A stretch of 64,000 bases of DNA, taken from positions 12,574,706 through 12,638,705 of the forward strand of contig OW386288.2 in the NCBI GenBank assembly GCA_936432065.2. The letters run 5' to 3'. The translations under genes and the position numbers were made by a program. Positions 10,323 through 21,416 of this stretch are shown piece after piece. The stretch's first letter is position 1. The number at the start of each line of letters is the position of its first letter. The notes under the pieces are model-generated. The model saw only the letters and a program-made list of their open reading frames with translations, had not been told where the DNA came from and made no database searches. Source of the DNA: Rutpela maculata (Eukaryota; Arthropoda; Insecta; Coleoptera; Cerambycidae).

Positions 10323-13300
10323 AGTTTTGTGTATTTATTTTTTCACGGAGAAAATCTAAAATACCCATTGGATGCCTTCCTTAAACCATTTGCTTATACG
10401 CCTGGGGGGATGTATACAGCCGAAACAATTTTAAATACTTTGACTGGATGGGATTATAGTCAAATGGACCCGGTAAGTATTTTGTCATGCCGTTTATAAA
10501 GTAGAATAATAATAATAAGAACATTTTCTTGAAACTGGCGAATGCCCTGTTGGGATTTTTTGGGATCATTAGAAATTAGCGTCCAGAATAATTAGGGGAT
10601 GAAAGTAGGTAAAGACTTTGCTTGAAAAGAGGAAACAATTCGTTAGCATTAAATTTAACAATGAACATGGTTTTGATGATCTTATTTAACATCAGGACTT
10701 CCACAAGGTTCTGTTTTGGGTTCTGTGTTATTTTTGCTATACGTAAATTAAATAGATTCCTTATCTAATATTCACTTTATGATGTATGCTGATATCACCG
10801 CTTTAATTGTTTCAAATAAAACAGATGAATGTTTAGAATTTTGTTCAATAAGTTTAAGTGAATAGTTTTACGCCGATAAAACTCAGGTCTTAAGACCTCA
10901 TAACAGTCAAAAAAAGAGTAACTGTTAAATTTTAATATAAACGATAATCTCTCATGTAATGAAGCAGATAGTTCCCAACAAGCAAAATTTAAATGTTATA
11001 CAACTATTTTGTTTCATTGCAATTTTATAAATGTAATAAAATAGCAATAAAACAAAATTGTTGTAGAAATGACACTTATAAAAGAAATTTGTTTATTGGG
11101 TTAAGTTTTTAGCTTTACACTTAGATACAAATCTTAACTGGAAAATTCAATATGGAACTGTTATTTCAAAGCTTGCCTTCATTACATATTTAATTAGCAA
11201 CATAAGAGCAGTGCTACGTACAGAACGGCTTCTTTGTTTACATTACACACAAGTGAAATTTCGTTTAAGATATGGTGTCTGCTTCTGAGAATCACGTTTG
11301 CCCCTCATACTTTCATAACTCAAAAGCATGTTTTAAGATCTATTGTTGGTGTTTAAAATACTCACTCTTGCAAAGATATTTTAAAAAAATCATAATATTT
11401 TAATTTTAACAGATTTACATTTTTTAAATATGCACATATATTTTTAAAAATGAAGAAAATTTTGTATTAATTACGAGACAAAAACAAAATTTTCATGTTC
11501 CTTGTGCTGAATTAAAAATAACTTCTAAATCCCCTTATTATTCAGGGTCATTTTTTACTTCCACATCCAGAGGAAGTATAGTAACAAAAAAAAAAAATTT
11601 AAAAATTTTTATTATTCAAATAAGCATAAAATGTCATGAGATTTTAAGTTTGAGCGAAAAAAATGTCTGTCTGTCTGTCGGTCTGTCTGTAACTTTTTTT
11701 TTGTGCGCGTGTTTACTCTGGAACCGTTTAAGATATTGACTTGAAATTTGGTACACATATATACTTTAACGAGATCTGGAACTAGATTATATTTTCATCT
11801 TGTTCCGACGAAGGGTTGGGGGTAAATTCTGGGTAAATGGGTAAATCAAGCAGCTAAGAGTCCATAAAATTGGTATTTAGTATATACAAAAGAAACTAAG
11901 GTCTCAAAAAAATTTTTGGCATTAGCCACCCCCATTACCACCCCCACCCCCTTATTAAAGGGGATGAAAAAAAAATGTGATTTAGTGTATGTTCAAGAAT
12001 CAGAAACTTCAAAATATTTTTTTACTTCATCCACCCCCTGTCACACCCCAACCCAATACCGATGTGGGGTATCGTTTTATGGGTTTTTGGGGTAGAGGAT
12101 TTCAAATATTATATTATTAAAGTTCCATAAACAATGATTTCCACATACAAAGTTTTTTCGTTGTGAGTGACTTGGATAGAGAATTTGGATGTGGAAGTAG
12201 TGATTCCTTGGGCAGCGGTTTTTTTACTTGTTGATGAATGAATTAAAACTTATTTAGAATGTAAAAAACCGCTGCCCAGGGAATCACTACTTCCACATCC
12301 AGATTTTCTATCCAAGTCACTCACAGCGAAAAAATTTTATATGTGGAAATTATTTATGGAACTTTAATAATATAATATTTGAAATCCTCTACCCCAAAAA
12401 CCCATAAAACGATACCCCACATCGGTAGTGGGGGTGGATGAAGCAAAAAAATATTTTTTAGGTTTCTGGTTCTTGTACACACACTAAATCACATTTTTTT
12501 CATCCCCTTTAATAATGGGGGTGGTAATGGAGGTGACTAATGCCAAAATTTTTTTTGAGACCTTAGCTTCTCTTGTATATACTAAATACCAATTTTATGG
12601 ACTCTTACCTGCTTGATTTACCTATTTACCACAATTTACCCCCAACCCTTCGACGGAACAAGATGAAAATATAATCTAGTTCTAGATCTCGTTAAAGTAC
12701 ATGTGTACCAAATTTCAAGACAATATCTCAAATGGTTCCAGAGTAAACGTGCGCACAAAGAAAGTTACAGACCGACAGGCAGGCAGGCAGACAGACAGAA
12801 AATTTTTTTCGCTCAAACTTAAAATCTCGACGTTTCATGACATTCTAAGCCTATTTGAAAAATAAAAATTTTTAAAATTTTTTTTGTCACTATACTTCCA
12901 CTGGATGTGGAAGTAATTAAACCAAAAGAATTTTTGCTAAATAAATTTCATAATTCGATATCTGATTTCTTGTATATATGTTAGTTTGTAAATTTTGTAA
13001 CTATTCCTATTTTTTTTAAGAGAAAATTTAATATACTATATTGTTATTATTGCTTATACTTAACGTGTTTTTAGCTCACACTTCCGGTGTTTTTGCAACA
13101 AGTACTGGACACCTACGGTATTGACGTAGTTGGTCATTTTGTCCAACTTCAAGCAACTGGCAATTTTCAAAACTACGATTATGGAGAGGCTAAGAATGTA
13201 ATCAAATATGGACAAAGTACACCTCCTCTCTACAATCTGTCGAGAATTTCGGTGCCCGTTACACTTTTTGTCGGAGAAAACGATTTTGTAGCTCCCAAAG

Positions 13301-16300
13301 AGGTAAGCAGCGGTGGAAATTTTTCACACGCCCCTTGTATGCTTTTCTATAAACAATATAACCCTCCATTATACATTAATAATAGGCCATAGTCAGGGCT
13401 GGTTTTCTGACTAGGCCTCATAGGCCCAGGTCTAGGGGCGCCAGTCTGCGAGGGGAGCCTTTGCCTTTCATCTTAGTGATTAGTGCCCATAAACTGATAG
13501 CAAGGATAGATTATAATACAAGACATTTAACTTGTTCCTATTAGACTAGTAGATGGTGACAGAAAATCAGAACTGATAGCCTACCGTCTGCAAGTAATTT
13601 AGTCAGTATTATGTATACAATAAAGCTCAATTTTTGGTACTTTCAAGGTTTGCCCGCATGCACCGGATGTAGGAAACGATTTCCGGTTTGCATAAAAAAA
13701 CAATGTTTTCAACTGATACACTGCCGTCTGCAAAGTTCATAATTCGAAATTAAAGGAATAAAAATAAGTCGGAAGCGCTTTTGCAGACAGTTCTGTCATC
13801 ACCAAACCTTATACAGGGTACTCCAAAATGTATCAAATTTTAGTAAAAAAAAAAGATAATTTACCGTCTGCAAACAGTACAAAATGATGATTCTGGTTCA
13901 TGAAGACGAGTAGGGGAAAGGTTCAGAAGTTTACGATATGCACGTCACCATATCGTGCGCATGTCAACTTGTTATTTTTTTTTACAACTTTGAACAATTG
14001 TTTACCGTCTGCAGCTAAAAAGAAAACATGATTTAAAAATAGAGCTTCGATAGAGAATTATTTGCAGATAGATTAAATGTGTACAAAGCACTTGCCGCTT
14101 AACGTATTTGGGTAAAGAAATGGGGGTAACTTTTACCAATTATTTACTGTCTGCAACTTGCTAAAAAGAAAGATTATTGATTCAAATATGCAATTATTTA
14201 GTTTGCAGACAATGCGCACATGCACGAGAGTCACAATAAAGTGTCAAAAATATTGAGCAACGCATCTTTGCCTAAGCATCAAGCTTAAAAGTTGAGGAGT
14301 ATGGCCGGTGCAAATCGGAGGACTGTTTGATAGAGATGAAATGCCACAAACCGTCAAAGAATTTTTTGTAGCTAATAACGACAACGGTACGAAAATACCG
14401 TAGTTTTCTTGTTAATTCCAATGAATTTCAAATGCTGATTAATTTTTAAAATTACAGTCGCAATTACCAGTAACATTGTGGTCGAGGAGGATAACGAACA
14501 AATAATGCTCACCGACAACAATGCTGATAATGATTTAGATGAAGAAAACTTGTTTTTAGAACATATCAGTGACAGCGAGGAAGATATGTATCATTTCACT
14601 GAGGATTATCGGAAAACGTTCTAGGAGCCAGTGGTTGAGAATGATGATGTTGAAGAAGAAACAGAAGGCGAACAAAATTTTTTATAAATAATTATTATTA
14701 TTATTATGATAATATGTATAAGATTTTTGTTACAACTTTAATAAAATAATATATTTTCAGTGGAATTTAACTACGACGCGAATTATCGATCAACTTTATC
14801 GAATACCAGCACTAATTCTGGTCCGTGTGCATCTGCATGTTGTCTGCCCATCCGAAAAAAATATACTTGCATAAGTTAGCTTACACAATTTTGTGTTGCA
14901 GAAGGTAAAGAGTTGTTTTTGGTGCATATCGCACACAAAGAGATATCAAACGGAATTCGCCGAGTTTTGACTCTATTGTGGCTCTCGTGCATGTGGGCAT
15001 TATCTGCAAATAGAATAATTGCGTATTTAACCCAGTAACCTTTCTTTGTACCAAGTTGCAGAAGGTATAGATAGTTGTTTTTGGTACATATCTGTGGTTT
15101 TAGTGCATGTGCGCATTGTCTGCAAATTAAATAATTGCGTAATCGAATCAATAACCTTTCTTTCTACCAAGTTGCAGACAGTTAATAATCGGTAAAAGTT
15201 ATTTCTACGTAAAAAAAGGTACACTAGATAGAAAACTGCCGTATAGATTTCAAACATTTTTTGAAATCAAACCCAATTTGAAAAGGAGAAATTGTATTCA
15301 GTGTGTCCCACATTTCACGGTAACACCTTCGTAGCTCAGTTATTAGTCATCCAATTTCAATCAAGTTTAGACCGGTATCAAAGACCTTTATTATATCTTT
15401 TTTAAGTAAAACAAAATTTATTTCAGTCATTGGCGTGTATTTTTATTAAGAAAAAAAGGGTCGATTTTTCGAGAAATCATATTAGGCATTTTTTTGTTGA
15501 AAAACTAATGCAATATTATTGATCAGCATACTGTAGAATCACTATATCCAGAATTTAACAACATTTTGATTTTTGGTTTTCGAATTACGGTCCCCTTAAA
15601 ATTACCTATTTTAAACATTAAATAAATTGGTAACGAAATTTTTTTCGAAAAAAAGTCATTCTTTATTTTCTCTTTAAATTCACTTTTTCTACTATCCCAT
15701 ATCATCTAAACTTTCAAATTTTCGAAGGCCAAGAATTTTCATTGAAAAATTTTGAGTCAGACCTGTAAATTATTCGGGAATTAAAGATTACCGAATTTGA
15801 AAGTATCGATGATGAGGTGGTAGAAAAAAATGAATTTAAAGAGAAAATAAAGAATGACTTTCTTGCGAAAAAAGATTCGTTACCAATTTATTAATTATTT
15901 AATGTTTAAAATAGGCAATTTTAAGTGGACCGTAATTCGAAAACCAAAAATCAAAATGTTGTTAAATTCTGGATATAGGGGGTCTACAGCATGCTGATCA
16001 ATAATATTCCATTAGTTTTTCAATAAAAAAATGCCTAATATGATTTCTCAAAAAATCGACTCTTTTTTTCTTAATAAAAATGCACGCCAATGAAATAAGT
16101 TTTGTTTTACTTAAAAAAGGTATAATAAAGGTCTTTGATACCCATCCAAACTTGGTTAAAATTGGGTGACTAATAACTGAGCTACAAAAGTGTTACCGTG
16201 AAAAGTGGGACACACTGTTTATTGAATAGTGTGTTTGGTGACGTCTTAGTTCTGTCATTTACGTACAATTTCATTAATTTGACACTTTGACAGAATTAAG

Positions 16301-17065
16301 ACGTCACCAAAGCACACTTTACAATAAATACAATTTTTTCTTTTCAAATTGGGTTTGTTTTCAAAGAATTTTCTTGAAAACGGTTGGAATTATCAAGTTT
16401 TATCAAGTGTACCTTTTTTTACGTAGAAATGACTCCTGCATGAGATTTTATAGTCAAAAATGCCACTACGTTTCGTAAAATAAAAGAGAAAAAATATTCA
16501 TCATCAGGCATAGCTCACGGGCCTCCACGGGCTAACGTGATGTAATACATAAATTATAGTTTCTTAACTTAAAAATTATTTCCTTACCAAATTGGGAGAG
16601 GATCTGTCAAGAGGTAGTTGAGATATTGCAAAAAAAAGAGATATTGCAAAAAAATTACCATTTTGACACCCTGTATCTTTTTCCACAGCAACAATTTGGT
16701 TATATCCTCATATTTTGATCCAAAGAATATACCCTTGAATTATGGCCTATTGGTCGACCCTGTATATATATCACAATTCAAAATAGTTATTTATCTAAGA
16801 CTGTTAAAAAAAACTACATTTCTTCATTGTTTCGGGTGCATAAAACTTATTATGTTTAGCCTTTAATTTGCAAATTCTCTTTAATTTACAGCTAGCACTA
16901 AAAACTTATTCTGAACTCTCGACGAGTGTTCAGTGTGGATTTAATGTACTGGATTATGCAGAATGGACCCATTTAGATTTTTTGAATGGCAGAAATCTTA
17001 CCGACTTCTTGTACAATCCTATAATTAATGTTGTCCAAAATATGGAATCTGGTCAATGTGTCTAA
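10323..17065 (+). CDS. Acid lipase-family (gastric/lysosomal lipase-like) protein, last three exons
   Basis: Coding exons are 10323-10472, 13075-13302 and 16892-17065 (TAA), all joined in phase 0 with GT-AG introns. The joined part reads GWDYSQMDP|LTLPVFLQQV, then NYDYG, YGQSTPPLYNLSRISVPVTL, GENDFVAP and finally WTHLDFL. This is the C-terminal half of the neutral/acid lipase family (lysosomal acid lipase, insect lipase 3). Two of the three alpha/beta-hydrolase catalytic residues are visible: Asp in GENDF and His in THLDF. The nucleophile exon with the GHSQG-type elbow is not seen; it probably lies left of the window or in an exon too short to spot. AATAAA at about 17098 suits a polyadenylation signal. 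Expected role is hydrolysis of triglyceride or cholesteryl ester, secreted or lysosomal. Both visible introns are packed with repeats. The family is confident, the paralogue is not. Confidence 0.85.
10651..10890 (+). pseudogene. LINE reverse transcriptase fragment in a lipase intron
   Basis: GLPQGSVLGSVLFLLYVN is followed by a stop and then by MMYADITALIV, where YADI replaces the catalytic YADD. This is the RT core of a jockey-like LINE, frame-broken and without flanking ORF sequence. Confidence 0.65.
11556..12915. repeat. Head-to-head pair of TACTTCCACATCC elements, a 1.36-kb inverted repeat
   Basis: A minus-oriented copy (11556 to about 12215) and a plus-oriented copy (12271-12915) face each other across a spacer of about 55 bp. 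Pairing continues beyond the elements: GATTCCTTGGGCAGCGG on the left of the spacer and CCGCTGCCCAGGGAATC on the right. Each arm is about 645 bp and holds the same GTCTGTCTGTC microsatellite and G-rich block as the copies at 4030-5314. The pair lies in a lipase intron and could fold into a long hairpin in the pre-mRNA. Confidence 0.7.
13560..14240 (+). repeat. Array of about 140-bp units carrying the motif ACCGTCTGCA
   Basis: The motif (TACCGTCTGCAA or close variants) occurs at about 13581, 13724, 13861, 14002 and 14147, a spacing of 137-145 bp, with diverged sequence between. The unit at 14127-14240 recurs inverted at about 15090-15200, and a further inverted unit is at about 14930-15065. Together the two arrays look like the long composite arms of a foldback element with a central loop at 14290-14880. 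Confidence 0.55.
14290..14880 (+). other. Foldback loop with a short acidic, possibly spliced reading frame
   Basis: A frame around 14310-14400 (FDRDEMPQTVKEFFVANN) can be joined through a short intron to a frame from about 14458 (VVEEDNEQIMLTDNNAD, then LEHISDSEEDMYHF) ending at TAG near 14624. The frame continues acidic after that stop. Acidic Ser/Asp/Glu-rich stretches are common near the N-terminus of several transposase types, such as piggyBac, but no catalytic region is present. The intron donor is weak, and no clean start is seen. An unproven coding remnant. Confidence 0.3.
14881..15200 (-). repeat. Right arm of the foldback (inverted 140-bp units)
   Basis: The reverse complement contains ACTGTCTGCAACTTG, GCAATTATTTAATTTGCAGA and CAATGCGCACATGCAC, matching 14127-14240. 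A second, more diverged unit is adjacent (about 14930-15065). Confidence 0.55.
15197..16432. repeat. Two nested inverted repeats, the inner a CAGTGTG foldback of about 930 bp
   Basis: The outer arms are TTTCTACGTAAAAAAAGGTA near 15200 and TACCTTTTTTTACGTAGAAA near 16410. Inside, an element from about 15297 (CAGTGTGTCCCACATTTCAC) to about 16226 (GTGGGACACACTG) is almost entirely two arms of about 425 bp around an 80-bp centre. AATTTGAAAAGGAGAAATTG and its complement flank the inner element, so it sits in the middle of the outer repeat. The small open frames here are shadows of the arms. Confidence 0.65.
16229..16317. mobile_element. Tiny MITE, about 89 bp
   Basis: TTTGGTGACGTCTTAGTTCT on the left and AAGACGTCACCAAA on the right form a hairpin. 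The element lies just outside the right end of the CAGTGTG foldback, within the outer palindrome. Confidence 0.5.
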
Positions 17066-17548
17066 AAGCATTTTAATTTTGTTGTTGATGAATAGGAAAT
17101 AAATAAAAAATAATTATAACAACCAAGTTTTATTTACTGAAATTATTATGAATAACCTATGTCATATGTAACAGAATCTACAGGCTAGAACTAATTATTA
17201 CTATTGCGCTGTTGTTATAGAACATCCTACATTTTATAAATAGTATATTAATCATGAAGTAAGTAGTCGAGAGCAACAACAATCACACACGAGCTGAAAA
17301 CGCACTTTACTCCTAAAAGTGCATATAATACTTTTTATCTACAATCAACATATAAAGTGTAAGCTTTCTTACTCGTATTTGACGACGAAAAGTTGACGTT
17401 TACTGGGAAGTTTGTTTATTTAAGTCATATGCACTTAATTATTTCTTTTTTTTTTTTGATATTTGAAATATGCACATTTAGTTCCTTTGAGGTATAAAGC
17501 TTGTTACGAGTATCCAACCCTTGGGGATGGGCAGCACTAAATACATGT
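17066..17548. other. Lipase 3' flank
   Basis: The lipase polyadenylation signal (AATAAA, about 17098) is at the left. Otherwise AT-rich with no recognised feature. Confidence 0.35.
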
Positions 17549-17935
17549 TGTGCGTTATGCCATCTATGAGACACTATAAACGTTTTGGAACATTGGAGAA
17601 GAAGATGGAAACTTCTACACTGCTCTAGATGATGCTCATCGCATCATTTCTGGAAGTTGTAGAAGCAATTGATAGGAGTATATAAGGCTGCATATTCTCG
17701 GCGGGAAGGCAATTGACAAGTAAGGTTAAAAGTACGAAGTGAATACAAAGTGTAAATATCAAGTAATAAACATTGTTAAAGTTTATTTTTAGTCAGTAAA
17801 AGTGTATTTAAGTTAATAATAGTATTGTGAAGTATCCAGTGAGTTTAATTTAATAAAGTGTGTTAGTGGGTATCTCTTTTTGGAATCCACGGATTTTGCA
17901 AGGGCGGTTTCCTAGGGGTGGAAACACGTCACAAG
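17549..17935 (+). mobile_element. Solo-LTR-like sequence, copy 2
   Basis: Starts near TGTTGTGCGTTATGCC, carries a TATATAAGG promoter-like box at about 17681 and the TTAATAAAGTGTGTTAGTGG block at about 17850, and ends GGAAACACGTCACA. It shares landmark order with the copy at 6830-7193. TG...CA termini fit an LTR; no internal region was found beside it. Confidence 0.45.
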
Positions 17936-17939
17936 CTTT

Positions 17940-18535
17940 TACCCCAAAAGTTCTGCGACCGCAATGCAAGATATCCCCCCCCCCCCGTTTTCGAGGGCTG
18001 GGAACACGATGCGGTGACAATATTTTTCCGACCTACCCTCCAATCACTACCCCTAAACCGAAAAAACCACCCCTTTTCCGATGTTCCGGTGCTAGGCATT
18101 TTTTTATCGGAAAATTTTATTAATGAAAGTTGTTCAGAATTGTCCTAATATTTATCAAAATAAAAAAATTAAAAAATTTTAAAAATTGATAAAAAGACTA
18201 CTAATTATTTGACAACTACCTGACAGCTCGGGTTTAATTTTAAACAAAATTGTCATGAATTTTTTAAACAAAAAAATCCATTTAAATGATATTTTCGAAC
18301 ATTATTTTAAACAAAATTTCAATATTTTTTAAAGATTAAATTTTGGATTTAGGGTTTTTGGACAATTCTGAACAAAAAGGGGCGGTTTTCTCGGTTTAGG
18401 TCTGGTTCACTCTGTATATAGTGGGTAGTGGTCGGAGGCTAGGTCGAAAAATATTCTCACCATCGTGTTCCCCGCCCTCGAAACCGGGGGGGAAAATATC
18501 TTGCGGTGCGGTCGCAGAACTTTTGGGCTTTTTGC
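17940..18535. repeat. Foldback element of about 590 bp with TIRs of about 130 bp
   Basis: CCCAAAAGTTCTGCGACCGC (17943 on) pairs with GCGGTCGCAGAACTTTTGGG (about 18507-18526). The arms include the C/G homopolymer at about 17975 and its partner at about 18485. The AT-rich loop has no coding signal. It directly abuts the LTR-like copy. Confidence 0.6.
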
Positions 18536-19333
18536 CTTTTTCTGGTTTACCTCAAGGGATAATTCACTTAATTGCGTTTAATGGTTTAATATATGAAATT
18601 TTGAATGACAGCTCGTGCGACAGCTTTGATAGTTTTCATTATTAACCTAGATCGATATTGACTCTATTATTCAGCTACTCTAAGCATTAAGAGGTTGAGA
18701 ATAGTTATTAAGGTACCAAGGGTGTTATAAGGATAATAACGCACCGAGGTCGGCAGTGTACAACAGAGACGAACCCACGGGGGGTTATGGGGGGGTACGC
18801 TCCCCCCCCAATGTTGATTGAGTTGGGAAAATCAACAAAAATGTAAAAAAATCTTTATTGGGTATAATTGCAAAAAACGAATAACGAGTTGATAAAAATT
18901 AAATGACACTGTCACTATGACCATTTTTTTTTAAATAATTTTAATTGATATTATTTATGACTAGATGTGACTGATGTGAGAGCCACAGAATAGTCGACGG
19001 ACAACGCACAACGCCGACGGGCCTACGCGACGGGCCAACAAAATAAACTCGTCAACTCGCGGAAATTCGACGTTCGACCCAGTAGACGGCACGGCCAGAG
19101 CATACAATTCTCAAAGACTGTCTTACATTAGAAATATTAGAATATTACTCCTTTTTGCCTTTATCAATACAATGCTTTGTCCTAGCTATAAAGTCGTTTG
19201 TTGTTGGTTTATACTGATATCAGTTACCAACCTCTCAACGAGAGATAATAATAATAACAAATTGTTGTCGGTCAGAAATTGTTAAAATATTAAATTCTTA
19301 GAGGACACTGAATCAGAATCTGGGACTATTAAA

Positions 19334-19483
19334 GGGGTGTACAGACGATCCAGCTGCTGGGACCCGACATTGTTGGTACGCTTTGAAGATAATTGGAATT
19401 CCAGCGGACCAGTTCACTTTTACGAATGAGTTCAAAGCATGCCGACAAGGTTGGCTCCCTGCCGCTGGATCGTGTGTAGGCCC
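19334..19483 (+). mobile_element. PIF/Harbinger-like MITE, copy 1, about 150 bp
   Basis: GGGGTGTACAGACGATCCAG on the left and CTGGATCGTGTGTAGGCCC on the right are inverted. Nearly the whole element pairs with the copy at 19939-20088. A TAA-like flank is seen on both sides, which fits the 3-bp TWA targets of PIF/Harbinger; the assignment is by flank only. Confidence 0.55.
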
Positions 19484-19938
19484 TAATGCTACCTATTGCG
19501 TATCACAATGTGAAATGGGAAGTGGCCGGGTGCAGTACTAGCGCGGACGTTCACGAGCTTGCGCCCCGACTTGCGCCCCGACTTGCGCATAATCGTATTG
19601 TGTAGTGTATTCCACAAATATTTCATCGATACAAAAAAGCTCGCAAAAAAGCATAAAGGATGCCGACCGCTTCTAGTTAGTGTACCGCCCGCCGGTCCAA
19701 TTTGACAACGCTAGTCCACGTTGACCACCAACCTATCACAATTCCGGTAGAGAAAATTTAAATCAATTATATTCAGTGGGAGTGGCCTACATTTTTGTTC
19801 GGAAATATGTGACCATTTTTTTGTGATGATAATCAAGAAGCCGAACACTTTTATGGCCTTTTATGTAAATAGACTGAAATTGATACAGGTCGGTACCCTT
19901 TACGTTTTTTTGAGAACTTTTTTATATCGCTGGATTAA

Positions 19939-20088
19939 GGGGTCTACACACGATCCAGCGGCAGGGACCCAGCCATGTCGGCATGCTTTGAACTCATTCG
20001 TAAAAGTGAACTGGTCCGCTAGAATTCCAATTATCTTCAAAGCGTACCGACAATGTCGGGTCCCTGCCGCTGGATCGTGTGTAGACCC
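19939..20088 (-). mobile_element. PIF/Harbinger-like MITE, copy 2, about 150 bp
   Basis: GGGTCTACACACGATCCAGC and its inverted partner at about 20069-20088 bound the element. It lies in opposite orientation to copy 1, about 455 bp away, inside the same hAT element, making a 750-bp inverted repeat. Confidence 0.55.
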
Positions 20089-20468
20089 TATTATCGTTGG
20101 TACAAACTACATCTTTGTTTTTCTTCACGGTCATTAAACTATAACGGTTACCTCATCCAGTAGCTTTTAGACGAAGGAGAGCGCGGGGTCAACTTAGGTC
20201 TAGCACCTACATCATGTAGTTTAGTTAAACTTCTTTTGCATAATATTTGTATCGCTAGGCTACTTATAGATTAAGTCTGAAATAAAAAAAAACATAAGGA
20301 AATATAAGTTGTAAAAAAAATGGGCAGTTGGCAAATTAGTTGTAGCTTTCCCCAAAAAAAATAGCTGGGTTCGTCTCTGGTGTACAATCCCGAGGGCCTT
20401 TGGCCCGAGGGAATATACGTCGACCGAGGGCGTCATTATCCTATAACACCCGTGGTGCCTTCAACGTT

Positions 20469-20785
20469 TAATGTCCTGCAAGTCTGTTATTTAATTCGAT
20501 TTTTTTTTTGACATTTACTATTTATTAATTTGACATCTATTATGTTCAGAACGATTTGATTTAAAAGAGAGTAAAAATCAAAATTGTTTGTAAACGCCGC
20601 CGTTGCATAGCGACGCATTTTGTTTGTCAATAATGCTATCATAATTTGCTTGTTTTGGGTTGTATTATAATTTTATAATGCCCTAGGGCGTTATAGATAT
20701 TCATAATGCCCTAGGGCGTTATTTTTCATTTAATGTATCTCAAAATAGGGTGGTTATTGTAAAATAACAGACTTGTAGGACATTA
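20469..20785. mobile_element. MITE with TAATGTCCTGCAAGTCTGTT ends
   Basis: TAATGTCCTGCAAGTCTGTT on the left and AACAGACTTGTAGGACATTA on the right form the TIR. The centre holds two copies of ATAATGCCCTAGGGCGTTAT at about 20675 and 20710. Total length is 317 bp. Confidence 0.65.
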
Positions 20786-21416
20786 AGACAATTTCGCGGT
20801 TCAAAAATAGGTCAGTAGAGGTATACTTTGAGGCTAGTTAATGAAAAAGAGAAATGATTGTAACTGTAACAATTCTGAAGGAGAAACTAGAAACACAACT
20901 TATTGCATATTGTATATTGGCTTGTTATTGTATATTGTAGACATTTCAAATTTGGGAGCGCGCCAAAAGAAATTACAGAAATCTTAATATTAGTGACATC
21001 TGCAGTTCAAGAGCATAATTACTTGTATGAGATACTTTTTGAAATTTCTGTTTATGCCTCTCTCTCGCACCATCTACCCTAAAATAGACTGATTAATACA
21101 GCTTACTGCGTTGAGTGCGTTCGTTGATATAAAGTTGTTATAGTTTTCTTATTTTCTATTTAAAAAGTTAAATTCAAGTCAATCAAGATCATGTCCCATT
21201 AGCTGCCTAGGAGTTAATTTAAATGGTACAAAATTATTAAAAATCGTAAATGGCTGGGCGAATTTGCTAAATGAACCACCAAGAAGCCGCGCTTGATCTT
21301 GATCAATTTTTCCTAAAAATTTTTATCTGTGGAAAGCATATTTTAGAAAAAAGTGATCTGCTATTGAGCGATCAGATCAGATCAGAATCTGAAATCTGAC
21401 AGGTGACACGACAACA
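20786..21416. promoter_or_regulatory. UFSP2 upstream region
   Basis: About 630 bp lie between the last MITE and the UFSP2 start codon. No TATA box is evident at a sensible distance. A GATCAGATCAGATCAG cluster lies at about 21370-21388, shortly before the ATG. Confidence 0.3.

Larger units (their letters stand above)
18764..20379. mobile_element. Non-autonomous hAT element, 1616 bp, TSD GTGTACAA
   Basis: Terminal inverted repeats are CAGAGACGAACCCA and TGGGTTCGTCTCTG. They are flanked by a perfect 8-bp direct repeat GTGTACAA (18756-18763 and 20380-20387), diagnostic of hAT transposition. No transposase frame is visible inside. It carries two inverted copies of a smaller MITE. Confidence 0.85.
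18707..20466. mobile_element. GGTGTTATA-type MITE split by a hAT element
   Basis: AAGGTACCAAGGGTGTTATA (18711 on) pairs with TATAACACCCGTGGTGCCTT (about 20442-20461). Removing the insertion at 18764-20379 and one copy of its target duplication joins the halves into a palindromic MITE of about 130 bp with a GAGGGCCTTTGGCCC centre. Confidence 0.55.

Noticed and set aside
15523..15705. Open frame on the minus strand in the CAGTGTG foldback
   Set aside because: It is mirrored by the other arm and has no recognisable protein; a chance frame in an AT-rich inverted repeat.
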